Below, piece by piece: positions 1 to 11,504 of a DNA stretch of 64,000 bases. Position 1 is the stretch's first letter. Each line of letters begins with the position of its first letter. Source of the stretch: Sphagnum compactum. Its lineage: Eukaryota > Bryophyta > Sphagnopsida > Sphagnales. The stretch covers positions 36,897,245-36,961,244 of the forward strand of contig OZ234493.1 in NCBI GenBank assembly GCA_965153455.1, written 5' to 3'. Below the pieces are notes generated by a model, which did no database searches, was not told the origin of the DNA, and saw only the letters and a list, made by a program, of their open reading frames with translations. A program made the position numbers and the translations under genes.

Positions 1-2
1 AA

Positions 3-127
3 ACCGTACAGCAAAAAGATGAGCTGGCTTCACGACCAGCGGCAGTATTGTCTGAAGTGCGTTCCTCGAAGGAGCCTATTGATTCAAAAAGGTCGAAATT
101 GACTTCAGCATGTCATTTTCTATTGGT
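3..127 (+). pseudogene. Exon-like gene fragment, copy A of a duplicated pair
   Basis: From base 3 this stretch reads without a stop for about 41 codons and then meets GTGAGT (around 121-127), a good plant splice donor. The same DNA recurs at 847-965 with scattered substitutions and a 1-bp deletion, so this looks like the end of an exon from a duplicated gene. The encoded peptide is polar (Lys, Ser and Glu rich); I do not recognise a family. The rest of the gene would lie left of the window. Confidence 0.4.
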
Positions 128-846
128 GAGTAAAAAGCTGACGACCTTAAGAACGATTGACAGAGGAATCAGCTCACCACTCAAGTAGTGTATTCAAAGA
201 TCATCTTTTTCTTAACAATGGTGTTATACAAATCTTGTGGATTCTCTCCTGAGGTTCTTTTGGCCATTTTTCAAAAGAAATTTGAAAACATTCACCAGAA
301 ATATAGAAGGTTGCCTCCCTAAAATCTATAATTTGTAGAGTTGTGGCCAATGGATGCTAGATTATTTTCGGAATGGTCACCGATGATGCTGCAGCAGCAG
401 CAGGACCGAAAAATAGTGGATTGCACTTGGATTGCGGACACATTTTTTTCACCACAGAGCATGCACCCTCTACTTTGTTTTCATGTACCAAGAAATGCAA
501 ACTACACAACTGTATGAGCTTCTTCATCCACTTCGTACCTGGAGCTTTCTCAGTGAATTGAAGATGTTTCAATGATTCCATTCCGAGAGTTTTCTCATAT
601 CTTGCAATCTCCTAGTTTGCCAAACTTCCACTTCACCTCAATTCATTACAGATCGAAACCTCAAGGTTCTATCTGCACTCCAAACTTGACTGTTCAAAAA
701 AGTTGGTCAATGTTACCAGAATAACTGGCACTGTAAAGGGCGTTACCGGTTACGTCATTCGTGTTGTGATCACGAATGCTCATGCAACTTCAATTTTGAC
801 TTGTGATAGGATAGCCTCACAGAATTCTCGAAGGATTAGTTTAAGC
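128..846. other. Spacer between duplicated exon fragments
   Basis: I see no coding evidence on either strand. There is a short GCAGCAGCAGCAGG run near 390-403. Short open stretches on both strands at 357-581 overlap each other and have no recognisable family. If copies A and B are paralogous exons, this would be intron or intergenic sequence. Confidence 0.4.
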
Positions 847-1251
847 CGTACAGCAAAAAGATGAGCTGCTTCACGACCAGCAGCAGTATTGTCTGAGGTG
901 CGTTCCTTTAAGGAGCCTATTGATTTAAAAAGGTTGAAATTGACTTCAACATGTCATTTTCTATCGAAATTGGACGTTCGAGGGAGTGACTCACATAAAC
1001 ATTCGCATTTCACCGAGGTGGGAAAGAGCCAGCAACGAATCAAAGTTCTCGTTCAAGGTGAGAGTACTACGTCGTCGGGTCAAATGGTAGGCAAGGCAAT
1101 CTCTGAATCGATGCACCAAGAAGATGCAACTGGTGATCTAATTTCTCGTAGCCCGGGTCAACATGACTTACTCCTTCGATGTGTGCGGTCCCCTTAGTTG
1201 CCATACCGGTAAAGACTAGAGCAGCTCCTGCTCCCAAATCTGCGGCCAATA
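847..1251 (+). pseudogene. Exon-like gene fragment, copy B, cut by the LINE
   Basis: Bases 847-965 repeat copy A (3-125). One base is missing relative to copy A near 870, which breaks the frame. From about 889 it reads openly for about 100 codons and then stops at 1,195-1,197. A possible donor (CAAG then GTGAGA) lies near 1,056. In another frame a run starting near 1,185 continues to the LINE target site and resumes beyond it at 9,746, ending at a stop near 9,834, so the LINE split a once continuous host sequence. No family recognised. Confidence 0.4.
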
Positions 1252-1267
1252 CTGGTGCTCCATACAG
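1252..1267. repeat. LINE target-site duplication, left copy
   Basis: The 16-bp word CTGGTGCTCCATACAG occurs here and again exactly at 9,730-9,745 on the other side of the element. Joining the host flanks gives one copy. The word appears a third time at 1,302-1,317 inside a 50-bp tandem duplication at the element's 3' end. Its length is typical of target-primed reverse transcription. Confidence 0.8.
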
Positions 1268-1353
1268 GGTGAAGCCCTTTCGGGGGAGGGAGGCAACAGC
1301 CCTGGTGCTCCATACAGGGTGAAGCCCTTTTCGGGGGAGGGAGGCAACAGCCC
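1268..1353 (-). repeat. Tandem duplication at the LINE 3' end
   Basis: A unit of about 50 bp (TSD word plus a GGTGAAGCCCTTT-type sequence and a GGGGGAGGGAGG run) occurs at 1,252-1,301 and again at 1,302-1,352 with a 1-bp T-run difference. It lies between the end of ORF2 and the target site, where plant LINEs usually carry poly(A) or a simple repeat. Confidence 0.7.
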
Positions 1354-1355
1354 CT

Positions 1356-4300
1356 TCAGTCATTAGGAAAATTAGAGAAGTATAAAGGCGGGAGGAAACG
1401 CCACCTGATGGTGGCGCTATCACTCCCAAAGATGTCCATATGAAACCATTCAGATCTAAAGGCGAGCTCAATCCTAGCTTGCATAGCAGGGTCATTGACC
1501 GGCCGAGGGGCCCTGATGGCCTTCCAGGTGGCCATGCCGACTTCGACGGTGGCCACCCAAGCTTGCGAGAGGACTTTGTCGATGGAGTAACAGTCGTCGA
1601 AGTGCTTACGGCATCTCTCGGACCAAAGGTAGTATAGGATGAAGGTGCGTAAAATGTCAAGCGGCTGCCTGAGGTAAGTGTATCCTCCTGGGTGGTACGC
1701 GTGCAGGCCCGGGGGGTAGGCCCGGGGGGTCTTCCTCGTGCTCGATGGAGGCCTCGCCCAGCAAAGCGAAGGGCCAGTTGAAGGTGACGTCTTCGGGGGC
1801 CTTCCATTCCTCCCACACTCTTTTGAAAGCGCCCCAGGCGCGTTGCGCTGGGGGGCAGTCCAGTAGACAGTGTTGGGGGGACTCGGGAACCCCTGAGCTG
1901 CAAGTTGCGCAGGTGGGAGAGATTCCCATCACCTATAGCCAGGTGCCAGTTGGGAGGCCCTGATTGAGGGCTAGCCAAACCAGAGTGCCAACTTTCCTGG
2001 GCCGGGAGTTATGCCAAATCCTGGCAACCACTTGGGAAATTGAAGAGTTCCTGAGGTTAAGGTTGTCGATGAATGTGATGATTCCCGGGGAGCGCGAGGA
2101 GCTCTTCACGTTCTTGTAACCCCTTTTGGCCGTGTATCCAAAGAAAGGGGCGTCGCCCAGGGGGTGTACCTCTTTCCAGTGCCACTCCCCTGGGTCCCAG
2201 GGGAGGGTTTTGATGATGCCAGACTCAAAGATCCAGTATGTTTTGTTTCTCTGGTTGGCAAGTGGAGGGTCGTTGGCGACTTTGAGAGACGCTCCATGTC
2301 TCTCGCGCGACAGGACCCTGATTATGGATAAATTGTCTGGGCGGATGGTAAGTTTTTGAAAGTTTGTTGCCCGGATCTGTCCACTGCTAGCTATTCTTCT
2401 GAATTCTAGTACTAATACCTTGTCCGCGAGCGCCTCCAGAATGTAGTATACCCATTCCAGGGGGGTACCCGAGCTGGGAGTACTTACCCAGTCCCCTGGC
2501 TGTGCACAGGGGCTGAAAGAGTCTGGCCTCCAGGGGATGCTCCCAATGATGATGTCTTTGGAGGACCTGTTGGATGCGTGGACGTGCATTTTCAGGTCTG
2601 AGAGGTTCTTCCAGTCCTGAGTATCGCCATTCCAGAAATCCCTGATTCTAGTGTGTCCGGCCCGCGCGAAGGCGCAACCTTCGCTGTGACCGTTGACTCC
2701 AAGGGGTTCTCCCCTTACATTGGTGAGAGATGGATTACTGAAGATAGGTTGTCTCATCAGTTCCGCCAGATTTGATGGCTCCTTCTTGGCGAGGCCAGGG
2801 CGAATGCTCATCCATGCCCCCAGAATGCTCTTCCACATTGAGCAAGGCTCCTTTTTTAGCTTAGGCGCGGCGAAAATCCAGTGGATGTCTGTAGTGTTGG
2901 GCCCTTTCCCGTGAACAGGGAGCCTGGTTTGATCAGCGTGGTGCCGGATCAATTCCTTCCAGGGTTCCCCTCCGGGTGCAAGACCCCTGACCAGAAGTTT
3001 CGCGAGGAGGGCTTCTGATTGCGATTTGGGGTCGATTATGCCCAGTCTGCCTTTAGCAATGGGCAGGATGAGGGTGTCCCATTTCACCTTGGCCCGGGTG
3101 AACGCGGCTTTCCCCCCCCAAATAAAGTTCCTTACGACTCCGCGCACCTGGCTGCACATGCTGGGATTAGGGTTCCAGCATGCGGCCAGGTACCAAGTAG
3201 AGGCCAGTAGCACCTGGTTGGCGACTAGTACCCTACCCGCGAGGGAGAGGTTGCTGTGGCTCCAGCATATCAGCTTTCCTTTTAGTGCACTCAACATCTT
3301 GTTGAAGTTTGCCTCTGTTGGGAGGTGAAATCCGACTTGAACCCCTAGGTAACTGACGCCCTCGCCTCTGGGGACCCATTTGAGGCCGACTTCCTGCCCC
3401 CAATCCCAACTTCTCTCTCTCCTGCTCGCCCATATGGCGGAGGATTTGTTCCAGTTGATCTTGGCCCCTGAGGCCTTGCAAGACTTCAAGTACACCCTGG
3501 GCCCTGTTGAGGTTTTCCTCGTCACCCTTGAGATACAATGCTGTGTCATCGGCAAAGGTTTGGTCCCTGATTCTGCCCCCCTTGGGCAGTGTCAGGCCCT
3601 CAATCCCGTGCCTAGGATCTGCTAGCATGTACCCTAGGATGTCGGTTGCGATTATGAAGAGATAAGGTGTTAGCGGGCAGCCCTGCCTAACTGATCTGGC
3701 AAGCTGAAAGGTTGGTCCTACCACACCGTTGACCTTGATTGCTGAGGACGCCTCCCGATACAAGGTGCGGACCCATTTTATCCAGGTGTTGCTGAATCCG
3801 ATGTGGCCCGTGGCGGAGAAAAGAAAATTCCATTCTATTCTGTCGAAGGCCTTCTCAAAGTCTAAGAGGAGGAGCACCAAGTCCTGGTTGCTCTCCTCGG
3901 CCCAGTTCAGAGAGTCTTGGGCCATGAAGACGTTGTCTAGAATACTCCTGCCTTCCACAAATCCTATCTGGTTCGGTCTGATTATGCTTGGGAGGAAGGT
4001 TTGCAGCCTTCCCACGAGCGCCTTGGCAAGAATTTTGTAGATGCATCCCAACAGGGTGATCGGTTTCCAATTTCCCAACTTGGAGCGATCTCCTGTTTTT
4101 GGAATCAGGGAGATTAAACCCCTATTGATGAAAGCCGAAGCCTCGCCTGAGTTCAGCATGGCCGTATATGCCATGAGGAATGAAGGTGCCACCTCATTGA
4201 CGCAAGATTGGAAGAATTCGATGGGAATTCTATCCTGTCCGGGTGCTTTGTTTTTGGGCAGTGCAAGAATCGCCTTGACGACCTCCTCTAGCGTGAGGCT

Positions 4301-5771
4301 CTGGGTGAGGGAGGCATTAGTTTCCGCCGAGACTCTCGCCGGGACATTGTCCCAGCAGGAGGCTTGGGCTTCCTGGGTCCCAGGGAGGTGGGCTTCCGAG
4401 GTATAGAGTTTGGTGTAGAAATCGGTGATGTGATTGGTGAGGTCAGTGTGCCTTTTGATCAGCCCGTTGTCGGTGACCAGTTCCCTCATCAGGGTCTTCT
4501 TTTGCCCTGCTCGGTGAAAGTCAAAGAAGGTTTTGGAACAGGTGTCGCCATACCTGAACCAGTTCGAAGAGGAGAGGTGTTGGTTGTGCGGCACCTGATT
4601 TTGAAAAATTTCCTGCCAGCTTGGCTTGTGAGTCGGACAGGACGCCCCTCACTTCCTCGTTGGTCGGGTTGTTTTGAAGCTGAGCTTCCGCGAGTTGAAC
4701 TCTTTTTGTGTTCATTCTAATCGTGGCTCCTCTGAGTCGCTTCTTTACCTTGGCTAGGCGGTTGTTGCAGGCCATTACCTTGCCGATGGCCGCTTCCAGC
4801 CAGAGAGTCCAATCCTGGTCGTTGGAAGGGGTCGGGAGGTCCCCTGACCATGCTTGGAGCAATTCCGCTTTGGCCTCCGCGTCTTCCAGGAGGGAGGTGT
4901 CGAAGTAGTAAGATGGATTGACTGGGTCAGTTGCCTGACCCCAAATTGAAATGAGAAGTAGGGAGTGATCTGAAAATTTTCCAATGGAGGCAGGAGATTC
5001 GATCCTTCCTCCTCTTGATTCCAAGCCTTGCGAGATCATGTATTTGTCGATTCTGGAGACGGCTGCGCCGGATCCCGATCTCCCATTGTCAAAAGTGTAC
5101 GCCTTTTTTGACATCTTTCGGAAGCTGTCTGAGACCCAAGCGTCGGACAATCCATATTGGATCGTCATTTGATGCTAGGAGGCTGCCTCCCTCCTATGCA
5201 TTCTTCTATAGCCGGCTAGACCCCCGCAGGGGATTTCCACCATATGATTAAAATCTCCCCCTAAGATGGTGTGGTCTGAATTGCATTCAGCGCTACTTAT
5301 GGCTTTCCATAAATGAGCTCTTTCTCTAGAGGTTCGGGCTGCGTAGATGTTGATCACGGTTAGCGTGACTCCGTCTGTCGCTTGGAGTTTGACAAATTGC
5401 GCTCGACCTTCTACGAGGATCCCATTGTCGACCACCAGGGGAGCTGTGGTTCTGTTTAGAAGGATGGCAATGCCAGCGCTAGTTCTCTGTGAGGTTCCCA
5501 TGGGGATCCTTGGATTCCAGAAGGAAGCTCCCTTCCAAAACTCGATTCCTTTTCCGGTGCTGTCTAAGCCTTATTTTCCCAGGTGGTGTTCCTGGATGAG
5601 GAGGATTTGGGGGGGGGAAGGGAGAGAGGCTAACCAGAGCTTTATCGCCTTCTGCTTTGGCGAATTGGTCCCCAAGCCTCTCGCGTTGAGGGACGCCAGG
5701 GTAAGGGTCTTGTCAAGCATTTCCTTGTTGACCCTGGGCGGCTGGTGAGCCGATCGATCCCAATCCATCAA
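1356..5771 (-). pseudogene. LINE ORF2 (endonuclease, reverse transcriptase, zinc region), broken
   Basis: ORF2 would nick target DNA and copy the element RNA. N-terminal APE-type endonuclease motifs are visible in order: LASLNARGLG and IQEHHLGK (5,771-5,571), GGDFNH (about 5,230) and FSDHSLL (about 4,960). Reverse transcriptase follows with DFEKAFD (motif A), RQGCPLTPYLF (motif B) and FADD near 3,545-3,560 (motif C), then a thumb with YLGVQVG. The C-terminal region (1,932-1,657) holds a Cys-rich CATCSSG...HCLLDC pattern like zf-RVT. Lesions: frame changes near 5,575, 4,600 and 3,480, an in-frame stop at 5,175, and a stop at 1,933. The catalytic FADD is intact but the protein cannot be made. 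Confidence 0.85.
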
Positions 5772-8700
5772 ATTCGTTTTGAAGAGAGCTTGCCAGGTCC
5801 TGAGGCGCCAGCGCTAAGAGGTCGAGCTTTATGTATCTTTTCTTTTTTCTGGCCGCTTGTGGAGATGCCAGTAGGCTTGCTGACGTGCTTTTGCACGTTT
5901 GGCGATCCGTGCTTGCGGGACCGGTCTTCAGCAAGAGGCTGTGTGCCGGGCCCGAGAAGACAACATCATTGTTCATGCTGGGCATGGATTCGGGTGTCCT
6001 CTAGTGTAGATTTTTCTTCTTTTGCGCACTGATAGCACTGAGGCCAGTGTTGATGTGAGCCAGAATCGTGCATTCCTAGCCTCCCTTGACATGATCTTCT
6101 TGCCAGCTCCATTCCAAGGCGAGGCGCCCCTTGAGACTCAGGCTGAATCTGAGAATCTTTCCCTCGAGCTCTGCCTCGACGTTCCTGGTTAAGTCCGCGA
6201 GAGCGGACACAGGGGTCCATTCCTCTTCAGGTGTCCCTAAGCACCTGAGGTGCAGCGGGAGGCTTGGCGAGTCATTGCTCTTAACATTGACCAGGATCTC
6301 CTTCTGGTTGTTTCTCTCTCTGGACAGCACCGGCCAGACTATTGCTCTGGCGTGTTCTTGTCCCGGGGGCACCTGGATGCCTAGAGAAGTGAAAAAGGAA
6401 CTGTGAACCTCGGAGCGCATTCTCTTTCTTCCACTCCCTGGAGTAAGGTCTTGTATTGAGGCGGGAGCTGGAGTAAGGTCTTGTATTGAGGCAGGAGCTG
6501 GAGACTGAGGCAGAGTTTGCCTTGGCAAGACAATCCTGGAGGATTGCTTCTTGCTTGCCTGGAAAGTCCAAATCTCTCCCAGTTTCCCTTGAGCGTCCTT
6601 GGGATCCTCAGCTTCTGGGCTGAGAGCTTCCAGGGCCGTGAATGGATTTGCGTTGGCAGCCGAGAGATAAGTCTGATGAGGAGTTGCCATCTAGTAGCCA
6701 AAATTGGGTTGTTCTGCTTGAGGATGGGTGATTGCTGAACGAGTTTCAACCCTTGTACTGGGCCTGGCCTGGTTGAAACCTGATGGACTTGTCGGATCCG
6801 CCATATCCTGGTCGGCTTCCGAGGTCCCTGAAGTAGCCTTCAGGCATCGATTCCGTGGTGATGCCTCTGCGTTGGGCAGAATTGTGGAGGTACTGGCGAT
6901 GTTTAGCTGAACGGGGTGATCCGAATGCTTGCTATCTTCCTTTCGATGCTGGATCGTCTCGGTTTGCGCTTGATTCCTCCTTGCATTTTGGGTTCGGAGT
7001 TGTTTGCTGGCCTGGGCTTGGATCGGTTGAGGAATTCCTCCCCCCCCTGGCTCCTTTCCTTCTGGTCCCCTGATGCTTGTGGGGGGGTATGCTGGCACCC
7101 CCTCCCACGGTTTGCTCCTATTGATCCTGCAGGCCCGTGCATGGTGGCCGAACCTCCTGCACTTTCTGTACTGGTTTGGCAAGCCGGAATACAAGATTCT
7201 TTGTGCCACAGTGTCGTTGGGCTCTGCTCCTTCCGCCATAGACGGAATTCTAATGTATCCGGGTAGCTTGGAAATATCCCTGAGCTCGATGGTGATCATG
7301 GGCCCCGCTGGCCTTTTGATGTACGAGTCTACCGCTTCTATCTCCAGGACTTCCCTGATTTTGCTCGCCATGATAGTCAGGGCCCTCGTGTTCCTGAACT
7401 GCTCGTGCAGATCGGGGAATTGAACCTTGATCGCGTGTGTGAGTTGAGCTTCCGCCCCCTGCAAGCTTGAGTCGAAATTTGGAATGTAGCGAGAGAAGGA
7501 GAGGCCCAGGCCGCTCCATTCGACTGCTGCCAGTCGTCTGGTGGCCTTGGCCCCTTCCTCATTCTCGAAGAGTACTTCGAAGTATTCTCTTGTGAGGAGG
7601 GATACTGAGTTGAAAGGGGCCGGGAGATGGAGCTTGAGGCAGTCGAGCAACGCTTTGAATGTTGCTCTGCCTCCAAGCGTTCTACCGATAACAGTTCGTC
7701 TAGCTTTCTTCGCCGCGCTTTCTTGCATCTGTCGCAACCCTAGCCTTTGGCTTGCGACCAAGGCAAGGGGGTTGTGAGGTTGCGGGCCTAGTAGTAGACC
7801 CGGGAGGCACATCACATGCTCCCGGGAGTGCAAGGAGTGCAAAGAGTCCAGAGAGTGTGAGGGAGTGAACCCTCACACTCCCAAGTGAACTCCCACGTTG
7901 GGAGTTGGTGAGAGTTGGAGTCCCGGAGGGACTCCCGAAACTTCAGAGAGCGTTTTGAGGGGTCAAAACTCCATGGCTTGTTTTGCACTTTATATCAATG
8001 GAAAGCTCTTGAAGCGTACATATCTAAAATGGGCTCGCATTGCTCATTTGGACATCTGAAACACAAGTTATGGCCAAAAGAAGGATCGGGAGTCGAATTC
8101 CCGGGAGTCTGCCAGTTTTGACTCCCGACCACTAAAAGTCGGGAATCGACCCGAAATACTAGGCTGCAGAGGACGTGCCACATATCGTTGGAAAGCTCTC
8201 GACGAGAGCTACAACTTTGCTTCAGACCGCATCGCGATCCGAGGTCTGCTCGCAAAGTTATGGGGCTCCAAAGTCGCGGGAGTCCCATTTGGCGCGATTT
8301 CGGGACTCCCACGCGGGAGTCCCGGGAAAAATAGCCATTTGGATGTAGCCTCCGTGGAGAGTCACAGAGTATACTATAAGGGGGGAAGTGGTTGGCTTCC
8401 CCAAGGGGGAAGGTGCTGGCTTCCCCACCAAAGGGAGTGAGGTGGTGGCTTACTCCCGAGCCCGGAGTGTGTGTGTGTTCAAAGTGAGTCCGAGTTCACC
8501 CGTGGCTTGTCCCAACACCAAAAAGGATTCAACATGAGTCCCAAGGGGGAAGGTGATGGCTTCCCCAAGGTCCGGGCCGTGGCTCTTCCTAGCACCAAAG
8601 GTGCTCCAACTTTGGACTAACCACTTGGAGTGGTTAATGGAGGGTCCGTGTGAGCGAGTCAAGCTTGTCAACTCTTCCTAGTCCCATCCCGGAGCTCCAA

Positions 8701-9615
8701 CACACCCTTCTACCCCTCAAGTGTTGTGAGCTAGGGAGCGGCTCCAAGTTCCAACCGCTTCCGCATTGCCGCATACTTGGACCCTCGAGTGGGTCCACAA
8801 GGAACTTGGGAGCGCGTCAGCATCACTACCACTAAGTCTGTTGGAAAATCCGCCTCTATTTCCATGCTGTAATCTATTGGCGATGGGCCTTGGGCCGCCT
8901 CCCCCTCGGGGGAAGCGGCACCTGTCCCGCTGCCTGGTTGCACGATCAGAGAATGGGGCGAGGGGGTGATCACTGAGCTTGTCAAATTCTTTCGCAGCGA
9001 GTTCCTCACTCTCGGCGCCTTTGCCCTGGCCGTGGAGAGGTCGATCCTCTCCGATTGCCTGGCAGCGGCGATGTCCGAGCCCTCCGAGCTTCTTCCGGGA
9101 CCAATAGATACAGAATAGATTTCTGACTTGCGGGGATGGGAAGAATCTCCTTTCGGAGGTACCTGATGGGTGTGCGATCTGCCCACACCTTCGATCTCGC
9201 TCTCCCGAGGCTTCGACGCGACGTCCAGCGGAGCGATGAGCGTTGATGACCGTTGAGGAGGCTCTCCTCGAGGTCCGCCATAGCTCCTGGGCTGAAGAGC
9301 TTTCGCCTCCTTGCCTTGTTGCTGGAGTCTTGAACGATCCTGGGAGGCGACCGAAGTCGCCTGGTCCGAGCCTGCATTTCCTTCCTCCTTGCCGATCTCC
9401 TCTCCCAGAGCAGGGGAGATCAGCTTGGCTGGAGCTGCACAGAGCTCGGGCAATGCAGAATCCAAAGAGCCGTTGGAAGTCGGTGAGCACTTTCTGTCCG
9501 TTGGGGAGGAAGCGTGAGCACCATGCCCCGCTTTCCTTATCCTTCGAGAGACTAGAACGAATTCATCGAGCCCCGTGGTCTGAGAATCTGCAGTAGCAGA
9601 GCAGATTTCCATCAT
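5713..9615 (-). pseudogene. LINE ORF1 (nucleic-acid-binding protein), split by a solo LTR
   Basis: The likely start is the ATG at 9,613-9,615. The first 265 codons are low-complexity and Ser/Pro/Arg-rich and run to the LTR target site at 8,820-8,824. Frame is retained across the LTR and resumes at 7,724 with a conserved-looking segment (about 7,730-7,200) resembling DUF4283 of plant LINE ORF1. A CCHC zinc knuckle follows near 7,160-7,120 (CRRFGHHARAC). An in-frame TAG at 6,691-6,693 interrupts it; the same frame continues to 6,076, and a shifted frame to about 5,713 gives a Cys-containing tail. The role would be RNA binding in the element's RNP. Identification rests on position next to ORF2 plus the knuckle. 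Confidence 0.7.
7730..8819 (+). mobile_element. Solo LTR inside the LINE
   Basis: A 1,090-bp copy of the LTR that also bounds the element at 10,158-14,769, here in the opposite orientation. It begins TGTCGCAACCC and ends GCGCGTCA. The 5-bp word GCATC sits immediately outside both ends (7,725-7,729 and 8,820-8,824), a clean integrase-type TSD. No internal region remains, as expected after LTR-LTR recombination. It differs from the paired LTRs at many more positions than they differ from each other, so it is older. Confidence 0.9.
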
Positions 9616-9729
9616 TAGAATGTGAAAGCGCTTAAGAATTGACTAAAAAAAAGAGCATTCGGACAACAGGATCATGGTTCTCTCTGATACGCGACTAGAC
9701 AGAGAGCTCCCACCGCCGTGAACTTCATC

Positions 9730-9745
9730 CTGGTGCTCCATACAG
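9730..9745. repeat. LINE target-site duplication, right copy
   Basis: Exact match to 1,252-1,267. It marks the 5' boundary of the minus-strand LINE. Confidence 0.8.
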
Positions 9746-9770
9746 TGAACTGCACCCAGTGAAATGCAAT

Positions 9771-9998
9771 AAACTCGCCGAGTGTCCTTTGGAATTTGTT
9801 ACATCCTCCCAGGACCTGGTTCAATGCTCACTTTAGCAACATTAACAATATTCTGAAGACAATTAGGAGGTGTCAGATTACTAAGATAGGCGGGTACACC
9901 ATGAGGAGAATAAATTCAGATCCAATATTAAGTCTTTGGAGCTTCCGATCTTTATTGGAACGTCAATCGGTTGTGGACGTGAATTCCACCATCGAAAG
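9771..9998. repeat. Host segment duplicated at 15,622-15,850
   Basis: About 225 bp, beginning near AAACTCGCCGAGTGTCC, recurs at 15,622-15,850 in the same orientation with dispersed substitutions and a short divergent patch near 9,880-9,900. Both copies keep a short open run ending in a similar stop region (LEF.TSSQDLVQCSL). With the 3-125/847-965 pair, this shows the host locus was duplicated before the transposons arrived. Confidence 0.65.
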
Positions 9999-10157
9999 TT
10001 ACCCACCGAATACACTTTGATTTCCATTAACCAAGTGGCATTAAGTATGCAAAGAGCCTAATTCGAGAATCTTGAGAAGTAGGGGAGCTCCCTCAGGTCA
10101 AAGTTCGGTGGTGTCAGTGAGAACTATTTCTGTGCACCCAAAATACACAAGGGAGAG

Positions 10158-11246
10158 TGACGCGCTCCCAAGTTCCTTGTGGACCCACTCGAGGGTCCAA
10201 GTATGCGGCAATGCGGAAGCGGTTGGAACTTGGAGCCGCTCCCTAGCTCACAACACTTGAGGGGTAGAAGGGTGTGTTGGAGCTCCGGGATGGGACTAGG
10301 AAGAGTTGACAAGCTTGACTCGCTCACACGGACCCTCCATTAACCACTCCAAGTGGTTAGTCCAAAGTTGGAGCACCTTTGGTGCTAGGAAGAGCCACGG
10401 CCCGGACCTTGGGGAAGCCATCACCTTCCCCCTTGGGACTCATGTTGAATCCTTTTTGGTGTTGGGACAAGCCACGGGTGAACTCGGACTCACTTTGAAC
10501 ACACACACACTCCGGGCTCGGGAGTAAGCCACCACCTCACTCCCTTTGGTGGGGAAGCCAGCACCTTCCCCCTTGGGGAAGCCACCCACTTCCCCCCTTA
10601 TAGTATACTCTGTGACTCTCCACGGAGGCTACATCCAAATGGCTATTTTTCCCGGGACTCCCGAGTGGGAGTCCCGAAATCGCGCCAAATGGGACTCTCG
10701 CGACTTTGGAGCCCCATAACTTTGCGAGCAGACCTCGGATCGCAATGCGGTCTGCAGCAAAGTTGTAGATCTCGTCGAGACCTTTCCAACGGTATGTCGC
10801 ACGTCCTCTGCAGCCCAGTATTTCGGGTCGATTCCCGACTTTTAGTGGTCGGGAGTCAAAACTGGACGACTCCCGGGAATTCGACTCCCGGGCCTTCTTT
10901 TGGCCATAACTTGTGCTTCAGATGTCCAAATGAGCAATGCGAGCCCATTTTGGACATCTACACTTCAAGAGCTTTCCATTGATATAAAGAGCGAAACAAG
11001 CCATGGAGTTTTGACCCCTCAAAACGCTCTTTGAAGTTTTGGGAGTCCTTTTGGGACTCCACTCTCACCAACTCCCAACATGGGAGTTCACTTGGGAGTG
11101 TGAGGGTTCACTCCCTCACACTCTCTGGACTCTTTGCACTCCTTGCACTCCCGGGAGCATGTGATGTGCCTCCCGGGTCTACTACTAGGCCCGCAACCTC
11201 ACAACCCCCTTGCCTTGGTCGCAAGCCAAAGGCTAGGGTTGCGACA
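10158..11246 (-). repeat. 3' LTR
   Basis: Reading the minus strand it begins TGTCGCAACCC and ends GCGCGTCA (TG...CA). It contains many CCCGGGAGT/ACTCCCGGG palindromic words, and a TATAGTATA-type motif lies near 10,600. Apparent open frames inside it recur in all three LTR copies and have no family resemblance. Confidence 0.9.
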
Positions 11247-11258
11247 CTCTCCCCCACT
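11247..11258 (-). other. Polypurine tract
   Basis: On the minus strand AGTGGGGGAGAG lies directly before the 3' LTR, the expected place for plus-strand priming. A second PPT-like copy occurs near 11,415-11,427. Confidence 0.7.
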
Positions 11259-11310
11259 AGAAGAAGAGGTCAATGTCCTCATTGACACTTAGAGTTTTCT
11301 CTCTCTCACG

Positions 11311-11475
11311 GTTGCACTCCCGGGAGCATGCGATGTGACTCCCGGGTCTACTATTAGGCTTGCACCTTGTAACCCCCTTGCCTTGGCCTTGAGCCAAGGC
11401 TAGGGTTGCGACACTCTCCCTCACTAAAAGAAGAGGTCAATGTCCTCATTGACACTTAGGGTTTTCACCCACACA
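11311..11475 (-). repeat. Partial duplication of LTR end plus PPT region
   Basis: This segment repeats the terminal part of the 3' LTR and the adjoining PPT and interior (about 11,143-11,300) with substitutions, including the CCCGGGAGCATG word and the GGTTGCGACA boundary. A false extra LTR edge therefore sits inside the element. Confidence 0.7.
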
Positions 11476-11504
11476 ATTGCACTTGCTTTCTTTTGGATCT
11501 TTGG

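Larger units (their letters stand above)
1268..9729 (-). mobile_element. Degenerate L1-type LINE retrotransposon carrying a solo LTR
   Basis: On the minus strand the order is 5' leader (9,729-9,616), ORF1 with a CCHC knuckle (9,615 to about 5,713) and ORF2 with endonuclease, reverse transcriptase and C-terminal zinc-binding region (5,771 to about 1,356), then a short tail. A 16-bp direct repeat flanks it. Removing the 1,090-bp solo LTR and its extra 5-bp TSD leaves an element of about 7.37 kb, a normal size for a full-length plant L1. Both ORFs carry stops or frameshifts, so it is dead. There is no poly(A); the 3' end instead holds a tandem 50/51-bp repeat. Confidence 0.85.

Noticed and set aside
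1067-1978. 303-codon minus-strand frame at the left end
   Set aside because: It overlaps the LINE C-terminal zinc region in a different frame and runs past the element boundary into host sequence, so it is a GC-rich chance frame.
10306-10527. Frames repeated identically in all three LTR copies (for example 73 and 105 codons)
   Set aside because: They lie wholly within LTRs, occur as mirror images in each copy, and match no protein family I recognise.
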